NCBI RefSeq assembly: GCF_000143415.4
Contig: NW_003314303.1
Span: forward strand, 950,275-1,014,274
Reading direction: 5' to 3'
Source: Selaginella moellendorffii
Lineage: Eukaryota > Streptophyta > Lycopodiopsida > Selaginellales > Selaginellaceae
DNA: 64,000 nt
Shown here: positions 9,905-20,400 of the stretch, piece by piece
Numbering within the stretch: position 1 is the stretch's first letter
Layout of the letters: each line of letters starts with the position of its first letter
Program-made: the position numbers and the translations under genes
The notes under the pieces: model-generated
Database searches by the model: none
What the model saw: only the letters and a program-made list of their open reading frames with translations
What the model was told of the DNA's origin: nothing

Positions 9905-10849
9905 TTATAAATATTTCTTTATCCACTCATGTTCGAGGACCTTTTCCAAAGTAAGCCTCCTTCCGGGATCCAATTCCGTCATGCCTTGGATAAGCTGCCT
10001 TGCAGAAAGGGATGGAATGCTATCCCAATCCATAGAATTGTGATGGAGATTCCTTAAACTTCGATCTCTCTTGCGTGCATTCTTAAATACCACCTCCACA
10101 TCCATATTTGGGAACGGACAAGCTGCCGTGAGGCAAGTGTAAAGCAGCATCCCTAAGCCCCACACATCGCTGGCTGTGATATAGCGCCCATCGAGCATCG
10201 CTTCGGGGGACATATAATCCCACGTCCCAGCCCCACGCTCGTTCCACGGATCATCCATCCAGCAAGCCATCCCAAAGTCGGACACCTTTGGGACATAGAA
10301 CTTCCCAGGCCGCGGGTACTTCAGCAAAACATTCGCGGGCTTCAGGTCGCAGTGGATGATCTCGTTGTCATGAACCCTCTTTAGCGTCTTGGCGAGAGCT
10401 ATGACGATCTTTGCAGATTCTTCCTCATCAAGCTGCCCCTTGTACTTGATCCGGTCCTGAAGGCTGCAATTGCACAGCTCAAGAACAAGGTGGTACACCT
10501 CCCCGTACTGATTGGGCTCTTCTCGTATGATGTGCTCGAAGTGGACGAGCCCCTGTTCACCCAAACCCTTGAGTGACACCTCTAGCATAGCCATCACTCG
10601 AGCTTCAAACAGCCCATCGGGCCCATGAACTGTCTTGATCGCAAAAACCTTTCCATCACTCCTTCGGAATGCCTTGTACACCGTTGCTTGCCCTCCACCC
10701 CCAATCGACTTCTCTAGTCTATATTTCTCTACCAGCGCTGGGTATTCGTCACAGAGATTTTCATCCAGGACCGTGTGGTACTCCATCCCTTGCCTAGGTT
10801 TCTTGGGCACATAGTTCTCCAAGCTGTGCTCGCGCTCGCGCTTAACCAT
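9905..10849 (-). CDS. Serine/threonine protein kinase, single exon, non-RD
   Basis: Intronless, 314 aa, consisting almost only of a kinase domain (about aa 43-313). Visible motifs: glycine loop IGGGGQATVYKAF, lysine in VFAIKTV, catalytic loop IIHCDLKPANVLL, Mg-binding DFGMA, SPEAM in place of APE, and SDVWGLGMLLYTCL. The Arg before the catalytic Asp is Cys (HCD instead of HRD), so it is a non-RD kinase whose activation may not need loop phosphorylation. The closing LTLEKVLEHEWIKKYL resembles CAMK-type ends (a hot spot HEW). No EF-hands, membrane segment or regulatory domain are seen; the first 30 aa are basic (KRERE, PKKPR) and could be a nuclear signal. Substrate unknown. Confidence 0.8.
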   Translation of the reverse strand: MVKREREHSLENYVPKKPRQGMEYHTVLDENLCDEYPALVEKYRLEKSIGGGGQATVYKAFRRSDGKVFAIKTVHGPDGLFEARVMAMLEVSLKGLGEQGLVHFEHIIREEPNQYGEVYHLVLELCNCSLQDRIKYKGQLDEEESAKIVIALAKTLKRVHDNEIIHCDLKPANVLLKYPRPGKFYVPKVSDFGMACWMDDPWNERGAGTWDYMSPEAMLDGRYITASDVWGLGMLLYTCLTAACPFPNMDVEVVFKNARKRDRSLRNLHHNSMDWDSIPSLSARQLIQGMTELDPGRRLTLEKVLEHEWIKKYL

Positions 10850-10934
10850 CTCGAAAGAGCTCTAGGGCTTGTTTGTAAAGGCAGAATTTTAGTTTATGCA
10901 TCTTTTATTTTAAAGGTATCATGTTCAAGTGAAC

Positions 10935-11935
10935 ATTTCCTGGAATGCCAAGTGTGGAAGCATGAGAGACTCTCGGCGACGGGATTGAGAACCACGACGT
11001 TGTCTCCTGGACGGTATTGGTTCTGGGATACGCTCAAAACCGGCAGGAAGATTTGGCTCTGGAGCTCTTCTCGCAGATGGAAGCTGCTATGATCAATCCA
11101 GATTGCTCGAGTTTTCTCGCGGCTATCAAAACTTGCTCTAGTCTGGCTGCGCGAGAGGAGATTGATGCGTCGTTGGCTGTGAAGAGCAAGAGCTTGGAAC
11201 GAGGTTTGGCGATTCACTCTCACGCATCAAACTCTTGCGGCTTCAAGTTGGAGGCGAGGAGACATCCACTTGGCAAACACGATGGTGGACTTGTATGGCA
11301 AGTGTGAAAGTCTAGAAGATGCTCGCAGGGTGTTTGATTCGATGGAGCAGCACGACATCGTTTCCTGGACATCGATCATCACAGGCTATGCTCACGAGAG
11401 CCAAGATGGAGACGAAGCTTTCCTTCTCTTCTCTTCCATGCAAGAACAAGGATTTAAACCCGATCGTTTAGCTTGTCTCGCCGCTATCAAGGCTTGTAGC
11501 GTAATCACCGAGAAGAAAATGGGATTTAGACGTAGAATCTCTCGAGAAAGCAATGAAAATCCACTCGTGGATCTCGCAGCTTGGCCTGGAGAGAGATCCA
11601 GCAGTCTGGTTGATATGTATGCCAAGTGTGGAAGCTTGATCATGGACGCTCGCAGGGTATTTGATAAAATCTTAGATCGCGACATAGTCTCGTGGACGTG
11701 GAACTCTTTCCTGTTTGGATGTGTTTGTTTACATTGGCGAAGACGAGCTTGCGTTGGAATGCTATGCAGCCCTGGAAGTTGCTCCAAACTCTCAAACCTT
11801 TCTTGCGTTGTCGCAAGTTTGCAGGAACCTGGGAGATTTGAAGCTCGGGAAGCTCTTCCACGGACAGATTCTCCGGCAGGGACTGGAAGGGAGTTCTGTG
11901 GGGATTTCCCTGCTTGTGTTGCGGACCACATAGAA
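10935..11935 (+). pseudogene. PPR pseudogene with deletions and frameshifts
   Basis: PPR phrases run through three frames: AKCGSMRDSRR then a gap and ENHDVVSWTVLVLGYAQNR (to about 11250), ANTMVDLYGKCESLEDARRVFDSM through DRDIVSWTWNS (11270-11700), then ELALECYAALEVAPNSQTFLAL (11715-11933). At least two frameshifts and one internal deletion separate them. The repeat style is that of the intact gene at 5258-7708, so it is probably an old paralogue. Confidence 0.75.
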
Positions 11936-12223
11936 ATCGCTTCAAAGGTCCTGCTTCCTGATGTCAATCTTTCCATCACTTTCTTTTCTCCAGGTCCGAA
12001 TCACAGCGAAAAGTGGAGCTACCTGTGATACAATGGCAGCAATCGATGGTGGCTTTGCGAAACCTTTGTGTGAGAGCTTGGCGAGAGCTTGTTGACAACA
12101 CCAAGCTTGCTCTCGAGCTCGGTAACTGTGTAAACTCGCTGGTAGCCGCAAAACCAAGGCTCTCAAGACTCCAACAGGGATCACCCCTTCAAAGATTGTT
12201 TGGCGCGACTCCTCAAATATACA

Positions 12224-12490
12224 TCAAAGGTTTTTCTCAAGTGCATCTTTTCCTACTCGCATGCTCCGAAATGCTTGGAACGCAGCGATGGCATCTCCTC
12301 GAGCGCCATGTCCTGCAATCAAAGTATTCCATGCCACAGTGTTGGGAGACGCAATGGAGCTCTCAAACACAAGCTCGGCGACCTCGACGCTCCCGCATTT
12401 ACAGTAGAAGTCTTCACCTAGTCTGCAGTGAAGGAAAAAGAGAAAGATCTCATACTTATGTGCAAGATCCAGCAATTCCAACTTGTCCAC
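12224..12490 (-). pseudogene. PPR fragment, minus strand
   Basis: A short frame reads CKCGSVEVAELVF then NTVAWNTLIAGHGARGDAIAAF, a typical PPR S-to-P passage, then stops. It faces the opposite way to the neighbouring PPR pseudogene, so it is a separate piece. No start or continuation found. Confidence 0.55.
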
Positions 12491-12902
12491 AAATCATACA
12501 GTTGCATCCTATCACAACATTATGTCCAATCTACATGCAAAGAAGCCAAGAGTAAGTAGTGCTTAATAAAAGAAAAAATTTCTCAAACGTGAACCAAGTC
12601 GTCAAGCTTCACCTTATCCCAGATGACTGTATTACACCAGCTGATAATTAGTCCAGGGCAAATGAGACTTCAGAAGAAGAACGAGCCACTTTTGTTACCT
12701 CTTAGGGTTGAGGATGAATTGGAATGTTTATCAGCAATTCCTAAGAAAAAAAACATTGTTTGTCGTTGCATTGCTTTTATTATTTATAATAAATCAGTGC
12801 TCCAAAAATTTGGTATTTTAACCCCACATTTTTATTTTCCCCACTTTTCCTAAACAATATATTGTTTCAGAATGTTTATAAATTCTAAATATGTTATAGT
12901 TT

Positions 12903-13215
12903 TTGGTTTGCTTAAGCAAACATATAGATGGTAGTGAATATACCTAGAATATGCTTGGATATTCTAGGATATTCTACCATCTAACGGTTGGTATTCATTT
13001 AGATTAATTTGGTATTTATAATTTATAAACATGTTTATAATTTATAAACTTTCCAAAACCCTTCCTAGTATATTCTTTTTTATTCTATCATCTAATGATT
13101 GATATGCAATAAGATTAATCTTGTGCTTATAAATTACAAACATGTTTATAATTATAAACTTTATTTGATCAATTAGATTAATAAGTAATAATAAAACTAC
13201 CATTAAGCAAACCAA
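12903..13215. mobile_element. MITE-like element, 313 bp
   Basis: Perfect 13-bp terminal inverted repeats TTGGTTTGCTTAA / TTAAGCAAACCAA bound a very AT-rich, non-coding 313-bp body. Inside are a long imperfect hairpin (12926-12982, arms beginning AGATGGTAG and ending CTACCATCT) and an internal direct repeat of about 80 bp (about 12973-13050 and 13085-13165). I see no clear target-site duplication, so the class is open (hAT- or Tc1-like both possible). Confidence 0.55.
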
Positions 13216-13794
13216 GCGTTGCTACATGCAATGCGTAGCAATTTATTAGATTGACTGTTTGCTCAAAAGTAATTTAACATTCTTTCTATTTTTAATTTTA
13301 TCCTTACTCTCCTGTTCTTTCCATTCATTGTTACGATCAAAACTCTTGATCATAGTTTCACATCTACGTGTACAAAAAAAGCTGGACACTAGTTATGCTA
13401 GTTGCGATCAAATGCTTGGTCGTCGACTTAAGGCAGGAGACCAAGCAGCTCAAGGCACAGTTGAGTTAGTTCCTTTCATTTCTTTAGATGTACAGTATTT
13501 CTAGAGGATGCTTGGAGCATCTTCATGGAGATAGAGCAGCTGAACAAAGTTGCATCATATCTAGAGTTGCAGGTAACTTTCAACTAATGCTCTGGTTAAA
13601 TGCTATTCTAGGACGAGCTATATGGAAATGGCCTTAATTCCGGTTGCGTTGGACCGTTTGCCTTGAGGACCTCATTTCAGCTGAATTCGTTAGGGTTTGG
13701 TTGCGGGTTTATCATTTGGGAATGGCGGGATCATGAATGTGCTGAGGTAAAAGTAGATTTGGAAGCGTGAGATTTCTCTCTGGATCCAGGAATT
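13216..13794. other. Intergenic, one exon-like stretch
   Basis: No gene supported. Around 13505-13575 a short frame (EDAWSIFMEIEQLNKVASYLELQ) ends at a good GT donor and may be a stray exon of a gene I do not recognise. Confidence 0.25.
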
Positions 13795-14322
13795 TTGAGA
13801 GTCAGGCCAAAATGGAGAAGATTTGGTGTCTCGGCTGCATTTTCTTGTGCCGGCATCTCATTCCACGCGATGTTGCATCACAGCGATGTGCTATTGACGA
13901 CTGATGTGCATTGGTACACACAGACTCTGGATCACTATGCGACTCAAGTGAGAAGTTTTCTTTCTTTTTCCTTCAAGAGATTGGATTTTTACGTGCTCGA
14001 TCTTTGCAGGACGATGGAACTTTTGCTCACCGTTACTATGAGTTTACTGACTACTTCGATGCTCAAGATGTGTGGTGAGGGACCGTGTGTAGGGATCCAA
14101 AACGATTATAGCGGTAAGAAAAGCATTTTTCTCGACTGAATTGGATCACTTTTCTTACCTGCGGTGTCAAGGTGCTAGCAAAAAGATTAGGAGCTGCAAT
14201 TGTTTCTCTGGAACACCAATACTATGGACAAAGCTCACCATTCAAATCTCATGCGACAGAGAACTTGATTTTCCAAGTAGGCTCTTTTCGATCTTGCAGC
14301 GTTTTGTGAATATTACCAGGTG
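13795..14322 (+). pseudogene. S28 serine carboxypeptidase (Pro-X carboxypeptidase-like), broken
   Basis: Three exon pieces with intact splice sites read like the start of a peptidase S28 enzyme: HWYTQTLDHYATQ (ends about 13947), then RYYEFTDYFDAQ and CGEGPCVGIQNDY, then VLAKRLGAAIVSLEHQYYGQ, SSPFKSHATENLIF and ALFDLAAFCEYYQ, ending at a GTGAGC donor near 14322. Two lesions break the frame: a deletion between FDAQ and KMCGEG (about 14065) and another before ALFDL (about 14278). The catalytic Ser/Asp/His part is absent. The gene stops where the gypsy-derived DNA begins. Intact homologues are lysosomal or vacuolar Pro-Xaa carboxypeptidases. Confidence 0.75.
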
Positions 14323-15727
14323 AGCAACTATTTTATAGTTTCATGGCTTGAATAGATTTGGAGGAAATCAATAAAAGAGTTGGCTATAAAAAGGAGGGAC
14401 ATAAATGCGAGCACCAATACTTATGATCAAAAGGACTTGAAAGAAAACTTGGCTGCAGGAAATCTTTCGAGTAAGTCTACTGTTGAGATTGCTTTCTAAC
14501 GATTGTATCATTTTCGTCAAGAAGCATTTAAGTTAGTGATGCAATTTAACGTTTGTTTTTTACTTCATGCTGAGCTAAATATGTCAAAGAGGATCAAGTT
14601 GGGAATGTTATGGCTAGCACTTCATGAAAATCTTGTAAAACTTGTGTATACACTTGCTTTAGCCACCTTTGATAATATTTTTCATTTGGTACAATGTTAT
14701 GAAACATTGCCTTTTTTATTTTTCGTTACACGTCTTTTAGCTCCACTTCCTATTAGAGATGATTATGTTCCAATGGAGGTGGATGTTGTTGCTGTCGAAA
14801 TTCAATGACAAAGACGAGGATGTAGTTATAGCTGTGATGTTTATTGTTGGGCATATGATGAAATTAATTACACTTATCAATGTTGTCAACATTTTCCAAA
14901 TTGATGACCTCTATTTTTTGGGTGGAGATCTTGGTATCAACAATATCTTATTAGTGTTGTTGTAATAGAAGATTTAGACACTAAGATGCTTCTGGGAAAT
15001 GAGGAGTCACACAAATAGTGAAGGATCTTTGCATGAATAAATTAGTGACCTTTCCATCATTTTTTTAGGAGGGCACAAGTTTATTTAATGCTTATTTTCT
15101 AAATTTGTTTTTATAAAAAGAAATATTTTATTATTCTCTTTGTGTTGGTTAATATATGCTTGAGTTTATCCTCTATTGCTTAGTTTATTGCCACACATTG
15201 CCATCTATATTTGCGTCATGTGGCAAAACTAATTTTCATTTTTTATGGCAATGGATATACATATGCATATGTATGGGATTAGGTGGATCTAATTGTACAT
15301 ATGAGTGATTTAAACCTTAAGTTATAGTTGTTGCAAGTGGTGCCAAGTCAAATTTTTGACTTCATCCTTGGTATGGATTGGTTATGATGCAATTATGCCA
15401 AATGTGACTTTAAAACTTTTCCCCCTTATCTTATATTTTTTTATATGTTTTTTAGTCCTTTTACTTATGTTATTTTTCATTTCTCTACTTCTATCTTTAC
15501 TTCCATCACTTTTGTCTCTTTATTACTTTCTCCTATCTTTTTGTTTTGTTCATTTATTCCCTTTTTTGATCCTTTTGACGATCTTTGTGTTGCAATGATT
15601 GACTTATGAAAGAGTTGTGAGACACAAATCCCTAAGCCCCAAAGTGGAGCCAAAAGGGTGCCACGTGGTAGTGGCCGAAGCGGAAGCCAAACGAGCATAA
15701 CATGTTTGGATTAAAAGTTCCAACTTG

Positions 15728-16285
15728 AGGAGTCCGAGATGGACCTGAGACGGAGTCTGAGATGGATCCGAGATGGAGTCCGAGATGGACCCGAGATGGA
15801 GTCTAAGATGGACTTGAGATGGAGTCCAAGATGGACCTGAGATGGAGTCTGAGATGGACCTGAGATGGAGTCTGAGATGGAGTCTAAGATGGAGTCCGAG
15901 ATGGACCCAAGATGGAGTTCGAGATGGACCCGAAATGGAGTCCGAGATGGACCGAGATGGAGTCCGAGATGGAGTCCAAGATGGACCCGAGATAAAGTTT
16001 GAGATGGACCCGAGATGGAGTCTGAGATGGAGTTTGAGATGGAGTTCGAGATGGACCCGAAATGGAGTCCGAAATGGAGTCCGAGATGGAGTCCAAGATG
16101 GACCTGAGATGGAATCTGAGATGGAGTCTGAGAAGGACCAGAGATGGAGTCCGAAGTCGAGACCGAGACCGAGACCGGGACCGAGAGTGAGACCGAGGCT
16201 GAGGCCGAGACCGAGCCCAAGCCCAAGTCTGAGTCCAAGTTTGAGTCCAAGTCCGAGTCTAAGTTCAAGTCTGAGAGGGTGAAAG
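15728..16285. repeat. Minisatellite of 11/12-bp and 6-bp units
   Basis: From about 15728 to 16150 alternating 11- and 12-bp units (GAGATGGACCC and GAGATGGAGTCC with variants); from 16150 to 16285 the unit becomes GAGACC/GAGTCC-like 6-mers. Three long open frames run through it (242 and 185 aa minus, 146 aa plus), reading low-complexity Ser/Asp/Leu or Glu/Met/Trp repeats. These are artefacts of the repeat and not genes. Confidence 0.8.
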
Positions 16286-16659
16286 CTCAAAGTGTTCGTC
16301 TCCCAGACCCTGGGGGGTTTGGTGAGCTCCAAAAGTATAGTAGGGGGAGGACTCTAGTTGAGTCAGTTTGGCTAGGAAAGGCCAGTTTGGCCCAGGAAAG
16401 CTGTATCCAGGTGTTGGGTGATGGGATAACCACTGGGAGGTCTAAGGCCAGAGTGAATATGAACTGTCAACCAGGGTAGCTTGGTGAAGTGTTCAAGAGC
16501 TGGCTTTAGTTCCCTCGGGAGATCGAATGGTTGATGCTCCTAGTCCAAGTGTGGGTGGCACTACCTACTTGGATACCTGGCATGGCTTAATGAAACTTCA
16601 CTTTAAGCCCATGGCTAGAGCACCCAAAGGCAAAAAGCAGGGAGAGTACCCACAAGGCT

Positions 16660-17254
16660 TGTGAAGCTCTTGGATTTGGACTTCCCGGGAGGTCACCCAA
16701 CCCAGTATTATTCAAACCCAAGGATGCTTAACCCCAAATATCCCAAGACCCTTAACCGATTGGAAAAGGGGGTACACTCTTGTTCATGGGCTCTTTCCCT
16801 CTATATTTAAACCCTATGGACCATCTCTCGAGTCGTTCTCTTTGGTTGCTTACAATCCACCACGCTTCCCTGCAAGTTCACGCCCTCGTGAACAGAAGCT
16901 GAGAGCCGCAGCTCTCCCGAGAGAGCCGCTCTCTTGACACCCTACCCCTCGGGTCGAGCCCAACGGGAGCAAATTGGACCAGCCAGATGTCAATCAACAT
17001 GTGATGTGATTCCCCTAACCAACCAACAGAGTCGGACCCGAGACCCCCTCTAATACCAAATGTAAGCTCCTGGATTTGGACTTCCCGGGAGGTCACCCAG
17101 CCTAGTACTATTCAAACCCAAGGACGCTTAACCCTAAATATCCCAAGACCCTTAACCGATTGGAAAAGGGGGTGCACTCTTGTTCATGGGCCCTTTCCCT
17201 CTATATTTGAACCCTATGGACCGTCTCTCGAGTCGTTCTCTTTGGTTGCTTACA
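16660..17254 (-). mobile_element. Cassandra-type TRIM with 5S rRNA-like LTRs
   Basis: Two direct repeats of 195 and 194 bp (16660-16854 and 17061-17254), about 92-95% alike by eye, flank a 206-bp non-coding core. The second begins TGTAAGC and ends GCTTACA, the TG...CA form of an LTR. Read on the minus strand, each LTR carries the 3' half of plant 5S rRNA: GTTAAGCGTCCTTGGG, AGTACTAGG, TGGGTGACCTCCCGGGAAGT. Just inside the LTR at 17060 the minus strand reads TGGTATTAGAGG, a close match to the initiator-Met tRNA primer site TGGTATCAGAGC. Size, 5S domain and primer site fit Cassandra, a non-autonomous LTR element of vascular plants. No clear target-site duplication; it is old and sits within the gypsy relic. 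Confidence 0.8.
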
Positions 17255-17830
17255 CCGAAATGTTATCCCAAAGTCCCAGACTGTAGAATGGAAGAGGAGC
17301 AGTCCTCTAGTGTGGTGACCAAAGATACAATCATATGGTGAGAAAGTCCTAGAGGACAATGGGACTTAGTGGTCAGGCTTGTGGGCCTTGTCCCAGTGGC
17401 AGAGTAGGCAAACTCGGCTATGGATGGAAAAGGGACTTGGTGGGGATTGTAAAAGGGATATTGGGGAAGGCAGTTCCCCCTGTCTATGGGCATCTTAAGG
17501 ATGATAAGGAGTGGATCTTGGATGGTCACTCCTGAACGGATAGCCCAGTCATTGAGAGACGGGATTGCAATGTAGGTGGTGTTGGACCACCGGTGGTACC
17601 AAGGTGAATGGGCATAGCTTTAGCGTAACGGGCTGGTATGTTGGTGGTACCTTGGAGTGTCGGTCTTGGGACCGGACATGTGAAGCACTTGGACCAAGTG
17701 CAAATGATGAGTGGTATAGATGCCATTTTCGGGGCTAGCAAGTCCCAAGTCTTGAATTGGACTTAAGGAGGTTGTAGATGAGTCTTCTCCAAGTGGTCAG
17801 AGGTGTGGTTAAGTGACTAAAGTAGAATGG
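17255..17830. other. Non-coding, GC-richer retroelement DNA
   Basis: About 575 bp between the TRIM and the gypsy RT. No coding frame or known domain. Together with 16290-16659 it is probably part of the same gypsy relic or of another nested insertion. Confidence 0.4.
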
Positions 17831-19516
17831 AAAAATTAGTCTCTTACAGGAGTATGCTAACCTCTTTGAATTTGAGTTGTCATTTGAGGTTAAGATTGCA
17901 ACATGTCATCTTATTCCCATTAGGGATGCTCATCTAATCAAGGTTCTTATTTGTTTTTAGTCACCAAAAGAGATCAAGATTTTACATGCAAACATCAAAG
18001 AGATGTTGGAAAAAAGTGTTATTTAAAAGTCGCAAAGTCCTTGGGCATGTGAACCTTATCTTATGACAAAGCCTGATGGGAGTATTCATTTTTGCATTGA
18101 CTATCATTTGTTAAATAAAGTGACAACCTTGGATGTGTACCCTCTTTTTCACATTGCTAATCTCCTAGATTGTTTGGGGAGAAATTATTAGTTTATTAAG
18201 TTAAATTTTGCTTCTAGGTACTAGCAAGTGTTGATCGCTGAGGAAGATATTCCAAAAATTACTTTTTGTATAACATTTAGTTTGTATAAGTTCTTAGTGA
18301 TGCCGTTTGGTTTAAATAATGCTTTAACAACATTTCAATAAATGATGGATGAGGTTCTTTATAATAAGCTAGAACTGACTATTGACTTCATCAATGATAT
18401 CTTGATTCACTTGGAAGGGACATAAAAGTAACACATCTGTGATATTTGTAAAGTGTTGGATCAATTATAAGAAGTTGGTCTAAAGTTGAAGAGATCAAAT
18501 TGTGTGTTTGGGTCTAACGACACCATTTATTTTGGGAACCATATTTCTTGTGAGGGTTTGCAAATTGATCATAACAAACTTGTGGTTATTTCAAAGTTCC
18601 TTACGCTAAAGTGTATGTATGATATGCAACAGTTCTTTGCAAGGTACAGTATCTTAGTTGTTTTATTGATCATTTTTTTTATTGCACTACACCGTTGCAA
18701 ATATGGTTGAAGTTGTCAATGTTGTCTTTCATTTAGCTATAAAATATGAGTGGGCTTTTATGGATCTTAAAGAGATATTAATGACTCCTCTAGTTTTATC
18801 ATATCTTGATTATACTTGACTTTTTATTTTGTATATGGATGCTTTTGATATTGTTCAAGAGAGTCTGAATATGCCTAGTCAGTGTTATCCTATTGCATAT
18901 ATTAACTATACATTACAATTGGCAAAGTTAAATTACTAGTAAGAGATTTATCAATTTGGGGTTTCGAGAAACTTCATACCTATCTACATGGTTTTTGGAG
19001 ATTATTAGAAGGTGATCATGTTGTAGTTACTTCATTATTGAAGTGAAAGAACTTAATCATTAGCAAGTGATGCAACATTTTAAAACCCATTGTGATGCCT
19101 TTGGATTCATAATTAAATTTTTTAAACCTCATGAACTTAATTAAGAGAAGGTAAATTACACTTTATGAACATTGAACATCAAGTAAAGCAACTGCTAATA
19201 CCATAGAATCCTCGTCTAAAACATCCATAAATGCTGAAGCAACAAATTTATAAAAGAGTGACAATTTATATGTATATATAAATTTATATAAATTTATATG
19301 ACAAAAGAGTGAAGAAAGAAGAGAAGTTTAAAGAAAGGGTATTAACATCAATTATAAAACTCTCTAGGTGATGAGTAATATTAAAATAATATATTTAAAG
19401 CTTCAAAGCTCATTGAACAGTATGACAAATCTACCATTTTGGCATTTACATTCTTAATATCACTAGAGATAGATTCTAATGATTATTTATAGTTAGTGGT
19501 GCTTTTACACTTACAT

Positions 19517-19880
19517 AAGTGTTAGGATTTTATTCCTTACACCCTAAAATCGGGGTGATCACTTAATTGCAAAGCTTTTTCTTTATCTTATTATCCTAAC
19601 TTAGTATCTAACAATCCTCCCTTTGTCAGGGAATGATTATTCGCGATCGTATTTAAATGACCCTCTAGTCATTATGGTCCTTCTCTTAGGGTTTATCAAA
19701 CCTTGGTTCTCCCTCTAGATCCATCATATTGAATATTCCTTTAGAATATTCCTACCCCATTAGAATTGAATTAGGCTCCAATACTAATGTTAGGATCTTA
19801 TCCCTTACACCTTAAGCTAACTAACTAAAGGGGTGATCACTTTATTGTAAGGCCCTTTCTTTATCCTATTATCTTGATTT
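19517..19880. repeat. Pair of direct repeats, about 95 bp each
   Basis: About 19519-19612 and 19789-19882 share TGTTAGGAT, TTCCTTACACC-like, GGGGTGATCACTT, and TTTCTTTATC.TATTATC, 270 bp apart. They begin with TGTTAG and could be ends of a small nested LTR element or an internal duplication in the gypsy relic. Confidence 0.5.
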
Positions 19881-20400
19881 AATGCATAATAATAAATCTT
19901 TCTATTAGCTAAAGATGTGATGTGATGTTATTAGGTATATATGTAAGTATGTTTAGTGCTAAGCTCATAATACTCTCTCTCATGTTGTGGAAGTACAGTT
20001 GAAGTTAATTACAATTTTTTGTTTATTTGAGTTGGTGGTATTTGATTTGATGGCTTTTTCATGGTCAACTACTAACAATGAATATGTTATTATTGCTTCT
20101 GAGTAGAAATTAAAGTTTTTGTTAGTGCAATTGGATATTTCCCCCTCAATCAAATCGTGTTCCAACATTTATATCTAGAGTGATTTTTTTCAGATAATTG
20201 TTTTGCATTTATAATTGAGGCATTTCATGTCTTAATGTTCCAGTTGGGGATATGCCACACTTACACTAATGCTTATCATTCATATTCAAATGGTTTGGTG
20301 GAATAATTTGTTCGTACTTTCAAAGGGATAATAACTTTCAACATTCAAATTGAGATGTTTATTTGCTTTTTTTTTTGTATACCTATATTATAAGGGTGTA

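Larger units (their letters stand above)
14400..20400 (+). mobile_element. Decayed Ty3/gypsy retrotransposon
   Basis: Domains follow in the order of a gypsy element, all broken by stops and shifts. Gag-like: 14490-14990 (same as the copy at 490-1065). Protease: QIFDFILGMDWL at about 15340-15385. Reverse transcriptase: 17830-18420, with EMLEKSVI, KPDGSIHFCIDYHLLNK, VMPFGLNNA and FINDILIH (degenerate YxDD). RNase H: about 18500-18960 with YFGNHISCEGLQ and PLVLSYLDYT. Integrase traces: 20100-20360 (SDFFQ, then a YATLTLMLIIH-type stretch). Between protease and RT sit a minisatellite and a TRIM. No LTR pair was identified with confidence. The element truncates the S28 gene. Confidence 0.75.

Noticed and set aside
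15604-16332. 242-aa minus-strand frame of Ser/Leu-rich repeats
   Set aside because: It is the translation of the minisatellite; overlapping frames on both strands read equally well.
16660-17254. Functional 5S rRNA genes
   Set aside because: Only the 3' half of 5S matches, with changes, and it sits within LTR-like repeats; not a 5S gene cluster.
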